A model generated the notes under the pieces. It had not been told where the DNA came from. It did no database searches and saw only the letters and a program-made list of their open reading frames with translations. Positions 59,666 through 64,000 of a stretch of 64,000 nucleotides of DNA are shown here, piece after piece (position 1 is the first letter of the stretch; every line of letters begins with the position of its first letter). Made by a program: the position numbers and the translations under genes. Source of the DNA: Blastococcus saxobsidens DD2 (GTDB lineage Bacteria > Actinomycetota > Actinomycetes > Mycobacteriales > Geodermatophilaceae); contig NC_016943.1 of NCBI RefSeq assembly GCF_000284015.1, positions 1,281,541 through 1,345,540 of the forward strand. The letters run 5' to 3'.

Positions 59666-60817
59666 GTGGGTAAGAGACGCCCAGTGCGGCGCGCCGCACT
59701 TGTCACGGGGGTGGCCGGCGTTCTGGCCTTCACCGTGGCCTGCAGCCCGTCGACGGCGAATTCGACAGACGATGCCGCCGCCGTCGACAGCACGAAGATC
59801 GACGAGTTCCTGCTGCCGCCCGAGGATGCGGAGAGCTTCGCAGCCGAGCCGGGCACTCCCGTCACCGCCCCCATCCAGGGCGGCACGGTCTCGCTGCCCT
59901 ACACGCACGTGCTGCCGCTGCCAGACGGTCCGATCGGAGATCCGGAGAAGACCTATACCTTCTGCTTCTCGCAGGCGCTGACCGGCTCGACCTGGGCAGT
60001 CGCCCAGCAGGAGAGCGTCATGATCGAGGCAGCGCGTCACCCCAACGTGAAGGTGTTGTACTACAACACCAACAACGACCCGTTGAAGCAGGTCGCCGAC
60101 CTCGAGAGCTGCCTGGCCCAGAAGGTGGACGCGTTCCTCATCTGGCCGCACTCGGTCGAACCGTTGACGCCGGAGATCGAGAAGCTGAACCAGGCCGGGC
60201 AGGTCGTCATCGGCATGGAGCGCACCGTCGCCACCCGCGACTATGACACCTGGATCTACCTCGACCACCGCAAGGCCACCGCCGACATGGCCGAGGCGAT
60301 CGGCGAGCAGCTCGGCGGCAAGGGCACGGTCGTGGAAACCGACGGCGCCCTCGGGTCCTCACCGCAGATCCTGTGGCGCACCCTTCTGGCGCAGAACCTC
60401 AGGGAGAAGTACCCCGACATCAAGGTCGAGTACACCGCTCCGACCGACTACAGCCGCGGCCAGGGCTACAAGGTTGCACTCGACTTCCTCCAGTCCCGTC
60501 AGGGGGAGGAGATCGATGCCTGGTTCACGCAGTACAGCGAAATCGGGTTCGGCGTGGCGCAGGCCCTGGAGGACTACGACCGCACCGACATCCCGCACTT
60601 CACGGTGGTCGACGGCAAGGTCGCCACGCAGGCGGCGATCGACGGCACGTTCTTCGCCATCTCTCCATGGACCCCGATCCACGGGGACGTCGCATTGCGG
60701 GCGGCGATCTACCACCTGACCGGCGAGGAGGTCCCGCACGACTTGGCGCTGGGGCAGCCGCCGCTCATCACCCCCGAGACGGCTCCGGGGGAGCTGCAGC
60801 GGACCTGGCCGGGCTGA
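59666..60817 (+). CDS. Sugar-type ABC substrate-binding lipoprotein
   Basis: 383 residues. A signal peptide ends in a lipobox (LAFTVAC, Cys26); the Peripla_BP_4 (ribose-binding) fold follows, with FCFSQALTGSTWAVAQQESVM, DAFLIWPHS, VVIGMERTVATRD and YDRTDIPHFTVVDG. GTG 59666 follows TTGGAGGAA. First gene of the plus-strand operon. Sugar or polyol specificity cannot be read from sequence. Confidence 0.9.
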   Translation: MGKRRPVRRAALVTGVAGVLAFTVACSPSTANSTDDAAAVDSTKIDEFLLPPEDAESFAAEPGTPVTAPIQGGTVSLPYTHVLPLPDGPIGDPEKTYTFCFSQALTGSTWAVAQQESVMIEAARHPNVKVLYYNTNNDPLKQVADLESCLAQKVDAFLIWPHSVEPLTPEIEKLNQAGQVVIGMERTVATRDYDTWIYLDHRKATADMAEAIGEQLGGKGTVVETDGALGSSPQILWRTLLAQNLREKYPDIKVEYTAPTDYSRGQGYKVALDFLQSRQGEEIDAWFTQYSEIGFGVAQALEDYDRTDIPHFTVVDGKVATQAAIDGTFFAISPWTPIHGDVALRAAIYHLTGEEVPHDLALGQPPLITPETAPGELQRTWPG

Positions 60818-60849
60818 CCCCTCAGAGGTAGCCGCGGACCGGATCGACC

Positions 60850-60889
60850 GCGGGATGTGGGAGGCGACTACCCGCCTCCCACATCCCGC
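60850..60889 (+). terminator. 17-bp hairpin after the binding-protein gene
   Basis: GCGGGATGTGGGAGGCG and its exact complement with a 6-base loop, in the 110-bp gap before the next operon gene. It probably attenuates or stabilises the mRNA so that the binding protein is made in excess. Confidence 0.7.
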
Positions 60890-60927
60890 CACCACTCCCG
60901 GCAGGCGTCAGGACAGAAGGATCCACC

Positions 60928-61488
60928 ATGACCGTAGACAACCTTCAGCTCGACCGGCCGCCCCTGGGTGGCTCTCAGGGTGTCCGATTCAGCCCTGTAC
61001 AGCACAACGTGTTGGACGCTCTCGCCGACGCGCTCGTCCCGCCGGGCGGCGGTTTCCCCGCCCCCAGCGAGGTCGACGTGGCCGGCTTCGTCGCCCGCTA
61101 CACCACGCCCACGGGGCAACTGCCCCGGTGGTACCCCTACCTGGCCGAGGACGACCTCAAGGCCCGGCTGGACGCGCTGTCGGCCCAGGCCGATGACCCG
61201 GTGGCGACGCTGACCGCGCTGGAGCAGGACGACCCCGCCTTCTTCACCGCCCTGCGCGACGTCGTCTACCTCGGCTACTACAGCCGACCGGCGGTGACCC
61301 GCGCGATCAACGCGAACGTGCCGGCGGCCCATGACTACCGCAACACCCCGCAGCCCTACGGCTACCTCGACGGGCTCGAGGAGTGGGACGCCGAGCTGCT
61401 CAGCCGGGTGCGGGGCAGCTTCCTGGCGACCACCGAGGTGAAGCCCCTCGACCGCCTGCCCAACTACGAGGACGCGAGCGAGAACTGA
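60928..61488 (+). CDS. Gluconate 2-dehydrogenase subunit 3-like protein
   Basis: 186 residues with the subunit-3 pattern: FSPVQHNVLDALADALVPPG, a central helical region and PAAHDYRNTPQPYGYLDGLEEW. These proteins are small partners of membrane GMC dehydrogenases. No Tat signal is visible at the N-terminus. Its stop overlaps the GMC start (TGATG). Confidence 0.8.
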   Translation: MTVDNLQLDRPPLGGSQGVRFSPVQHNVLDALADALVPPGGGFPAPSEVDVAGFVARYTTPTGQLPRWYPYLAEDDLKARLDALSAQADDPVATLTALEQDDPAFFTALRDVVYLGYYSRPAVTRAINANVPAAHDYRNTPQPYGYLDGLEEWDAELLSRVRGSFLATTEVKPLDRLPNYEDASEN

Positions 61489-63149
61489 TGGCGAGCTACA
61501 GCGAGGCCGACGTCCTGGTCATCGGGGCCGGCGCAGGCGGTGCGGCGGTGAGCAAGCGGCTCAGCGACGCCGGCATCACGGTGATCTGCCTGGAGCAGGG
61601 TGACTGGGTACACCCGCTGCAGCACCCGCACTTCCACTCGGAATGGGAGATCGAGAAGCGGCGCGGGTGGTCACACGACCCGAACGTGCGCCAGCTCCCC
61701 GAGGACTACCCGACCACGGGCAACACCCCACCGCTGATGTACAACGCGGTCGGCGGCTCGGCGATCATCTACGCCGGAGCTTGGCCGCGGTTCAAGCCGG
61801 TCGACTTCCGGCGCGGCACCGAGCACGGCGTCGAGGGAACGATCGACTGGCCGATCAGCTACGAGGACCTCGAGCCGTTCTACGCCATCAACGACGCCGA
61901 GGTGGGCGTGGCTCGCCGACCGGGTGACCCGGGCAACCCGGCCCGGCTGCCCGGCTGGGGCCCGGCCATCCCGCCGGGCAAGGTGGGCAACCGCCTGGCG
62001 CGCGCGTTCGACACCCTTGGCTGGCACTGGTGGCCGGCCGACCACTCGATCCTGACCCGACCCAAGGACAACCGGCTGGCCTGCAACGCCTGCGGCCCCT
62101 GCCTGGCTGGCTGCCCTCGCCACTCCATCGCCACCCCGGACGTCACGTACTGGCCCAAGGCACTGAGCAACGGTGTCGACCTGCGCACCAACGCACGTGT
62201 GGAGCGCATCAACGTGGATAAAGGGCGTGCGACGGGGGCCACGTACATCGACCGCCGCACCGGCCAACGCTCCGAGGTGCGAGCCAAGATCGTGGTGCTG
62301 TGCGCCAACGGCGTCGGCACGCCGCGGCTGCTGCTGATGTCGGCGCAGGCCGGTCACCCGGACGGGCTGGCCAACTCCAGCGGCCTCGTAGGAACACATC
62401 TGATGTTCCACGCCTGGGCCTTCGAAGACTTCTGGTTCGACGAACCCATCGAAGGCTACAAGGCCCAGGAGGCTGCGGTCCTGTACAGCCAGGAGTTCTA
62501 CAACAGCGATCCCGACCGCGGCTTCGTCAACGGGTTCTCCATCCAGGTCGGGCGCTCCTCCGGGGCTGCGCACAGCGCGCTCGGCGCCAACAGCGGAAAC
62601 CTGGCCCCTTGGGGCGCAGGCCACCGTGAGTTCTTCAACACCCACTTCGGCAGTCATCTCCTGGTCTACATCCAGGGGGAGGACCTGCCGATCGCGACCA
62701 ACCGGGTGACCCTGGACTCGACGGTCACCGACTCCAGCGGCCTGCCCGCGGCGCACGTCAACTACGAGCTCCACGAGAACGACCGGCGGCTGCTCGCGTA
62801 CGGCCGCGAACGGGCGCGGGAGGCGGCGGCTGTCGCCGGAGGGCTCATCGACACCTCGAGCAGCGGCAGTGGCGGCTACGACTTCCCGCAACCGGGCTGG
62901 CACCTGATGGGGACCGCGCGGATGGGCAACACACCCGAGGACTCGGTGACCAACAAGTTCAACCAGACCTGGGACGTCCCGAACCTGTTCATCGCCGACG
63001 GCAGCTCGCTGCCCACCAGCGCCGCCGTCAACCCGACAAGCACGCTGCAGGCGGTCGCCGTCCGGTGCGCGGAGTACATCAAGGACAACCACGCCGAGAT
63101 CCTCGGCCAGAAGACCACGCCCCGGAACCATGAACTCCCGGCCGGCTGA
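61488..63149 (+). CDS. GMC oxidoreductase (gluconate/polyol dehydrogenase-like)
   Basis: 553 residues. FAD motif GAGAGG at 12-17, a GGSAIIYAG block, and the GMC C-terminal domain with HLMGTARMG and NPTSTLQAVAVRCAEY. Residues 199-209 read CNACGPCLAGC, a C-x2-C-x2-C-x3-C motif of ferredoxin type followed by Pro, seen in a subset of GMC enzymes. It should oxidise an alcohol or sugar acid with the subunit-3 partner. No signal peptide. Confidence 0.9.
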   Translation: MASYSEADVLVIGAGAGGAAVSKRLSDAGITVICLEQGDWVHPLQHPHFHSEWEIEKRRGWSHDPNVRQLPEDYPTTGNTPPLMYNAVGGSAIIYAGAWPRFKPVDFRRGTEHGVEGTIDWPISYEDLEPFYAINDAEVGVARRPGDPGNPARLPGWGPAIPPGKVGNRLARAFDTLGWHWWPADHSILTRPKDNRLACNACGPCLAGCPRHSIATPDVTYWPKALSNGVDLRTNARVERINVDKGRATGATYIDRRTGQRSEVRAKIVVLCANGVGTPRLLLMSAQAGHPDGLANSSGLVGTHLMFHAWAFEDFWFDEPIEGYKAQEAAVLYSQEFYNSDPDRGFVNGFSIQVGRSSGAAHSALGANSGNLAPWGAGHREFFNTHFGSHLLVYIQGEDLPIATNRVTLDSTVTDSSGLPAAHVNYELHENDRRLLAYGRERAREAAAVAGGLIDTSSSGSGGYDFPQPGWHLMGTARMGNTPEDSVTNKFNQTWDVPNLFIADGSSLPTSAAVNPTSTLQAVAVRCAEYIKDNHAEILGQKTTPRNHELPAG

Positions 63150-64000
63150 CGCGCACGCCGTGGCCCCGGTTCCCCCGGCCACGGCGGCGGCCTCGCTGCT
63201 GACGCTCACCCAGATCAGCAAACGGTTTCCAGGGGTCAACGCGCTCACCGGCGTGGACCTCGAGCTGAGCGCCGGCCGCTCGCACGCCCTGGTGGGGGAG
63301 AACGGGGCAGGCAAGTCGACCCTGATCAAGGTCATCGCGGGGTCCATGGCACCGGACGAAGGGGAGATCCGGATCGACGGCCTGCCGGTGCACCTGCCCA
63401 CCCCGGCCGAGGCACGCCGACACGGCATCAGCCTGGTCCCGCAGGAGCTCTCGCTGGCAGGCGACCGCAGCGTCGCGGAGAACATCTACATGGGCCACCT
63501 GCCGCGGCGGGCCGGCCTGGTGAACCGCCGAGAGTTGCTCAAGCGGACCAGCGAGCTGCTGGACCGCCTGGGCGTGTCGATCGACCCGCGGACGCCATTG
63601 GCGTCACACCCACCAGCGGTGCGCCAGATGGTGATGATCGCCCGTGGCATCGCCTTGCGCGGCCGGCTGTTCATCCTGGATGAGCCGACCGCAGCGCTGA
63701 CCGACCCGGAGATCGAGCGCCTCTTCGCGGTGTTGTCGGAGCTCAAGGCGAATGGTGCTGCGCTGCTGTACGTCAGCCACCGGCTGCCCGAACTGGCGCA
63801 GATCGCCGACGACATCACCGTGTTGCGCGACGGGCACGTCGTCGGGCACATGCCGGCCAAGGAGGCCACCGAGGACGCCCTCGTCCGCGCCATGGTGGGC
63901 CGGCCGGTGGAGCGATTCTTCGACACCCGGAGCGCGCACCACGTCGACAAAAAGGTGGTCCTGTCGGTCAACGATCTGGGCCGTGACGGGGTGTTCTCGA
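63130..64000 (+). CDS. Sugar ABC transporter ATPase (RbsA/MglA type), cut by the window end
   Basis: About 290 residues are present. The first ABC cassette has Walker A GENGAGKST, Q-loop SLVPQELSL, an altered signature region (ASHPPAVRQMVMIAR), Walker B LFILDEPTAALT and an H-loop SHRLPEL. The second cassette would lie beyond 64000. The ATG at 63130 overlaps the GMC stop by 20 bp; a GTG at 63160 is an alternative. Pairs with the binding protein at 59.7 kb; the permease is expected just outside the window. Confidence 0.92.
   Translation, partial: MNSRPADAHAVAPVPPATAAASLLTLTQISKRFPGVNALTGVDLELSAGRSHALVGENGAGKSTLIKVIAGSMAPDEGEIRIDGLPVHLPTPAEARRHGISLVPQELSLAGDRSVAENIYMGHLPRRAGLVNRRELLKRTSELLDRLGVSIDPRTPLASHPPAVRQMVMIARGIALRGRLFILDEPTAALTDPEIERLFAVLSELKANGAALLYVSHRLPELAQIADDITVLRDGHVVGHMPAKEATEDALVRAMVGRPVERFFDTRSAHHVDKKVVLSVNDLGRDGVFS

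Overview
The window is a high-GC actinobacterial chromosome segment. Pointers are a mycothiol-type DsbA oxidoreductase, an Eis-like acetyltransferase, two large SARP/NB-ARC regulators, GTG/TTG starts and very high third-position GC. The protein style fits Geodermatophilaceae (Blastococcus, Geodermatophilus, Modestobacter); this is an inference. It matters because UAG-programmed selenocysteine has been reported in Geodermatophilus and Blastococcus.

Layout. 1-9.6 kb is ordinary core chromosome: pepN (cut by the window edge), a DsbA-like oxidoreductase, an SDR, DUF429, rpiB, an Eis-like acetyltransferase, a lipoprotein and an ECF sigma factor. 9.7-16.4 kb is a redox block: an MFS exporter, an AhpD-like gene whose frame is broken by one UAG exactly at the second cysteine of the catalytic CxxC, a DUF3179 lipoprotein, CcdA (one-base frameshift), a TlpA-like thioredoxin, a small thioredoxin-like protein, a membrane protein and a Crp/Fnr regulator. 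16.7-20.4 kb is a form-II molybdenum hydroxylase operon (L-S-M order), followed by a hemerythrin-like protein.

21.5-51.4 kb is accessory DNA bounded and subdivided by three tRNA-Gly 3'-half fragments at about 21.54, 42.85 and 51.32 kb. Each is followed at exactly the same offset (97 nt) by a conserved 17-base motif, which suggests tandem integrative elements. Element A (21.5-42.8 kb) carries a MazEF-type module, one SARP regulator with a DUF4386 gene, debris of an integrase and a flavin monooxygenase, and a copper module. The copper module contains a Cu+ P-type ATPase with an unusual C-terminal extension, CopZ, a second SARP/NB-ARC regulator, a second small HMA protein, a three-gene operon of unknown function, an MFS exporter and a multicopper oxidase with two inserted CPMHP/CPxCGM metal-binding modules. 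Six promoters in this module carry GGACAG-type direct repeats with an exact 11-bp period, 58-68 nt before the start codon. That is SARP-box architecture and suggests a SARP-controlled copper regulon, with no CsoR or CueR gene seen. Element B (42.9-51.3 kb) carries another MazEF-type module, an ABC-2 exporter, several small membrane proteins, a NarL-type two-component pair and a YciI protein. An IS256-type transposase remnant follows.

52-64 kb is a catabolic region: an LhgO-like oxidase, aldehyde dehydrogenase, iron-type alcohol dehydrogenase and ribBA on the minus strand under an AcoR-like activator. Divergent from these is a sugar-type ABC system (binding protein and ATPase, the latter cut by the window end) with a GMC flavoprotein and its small subunit. 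The set looks like uptake plus stepwise oxidation of an alcohol- or polyol-like substrate.
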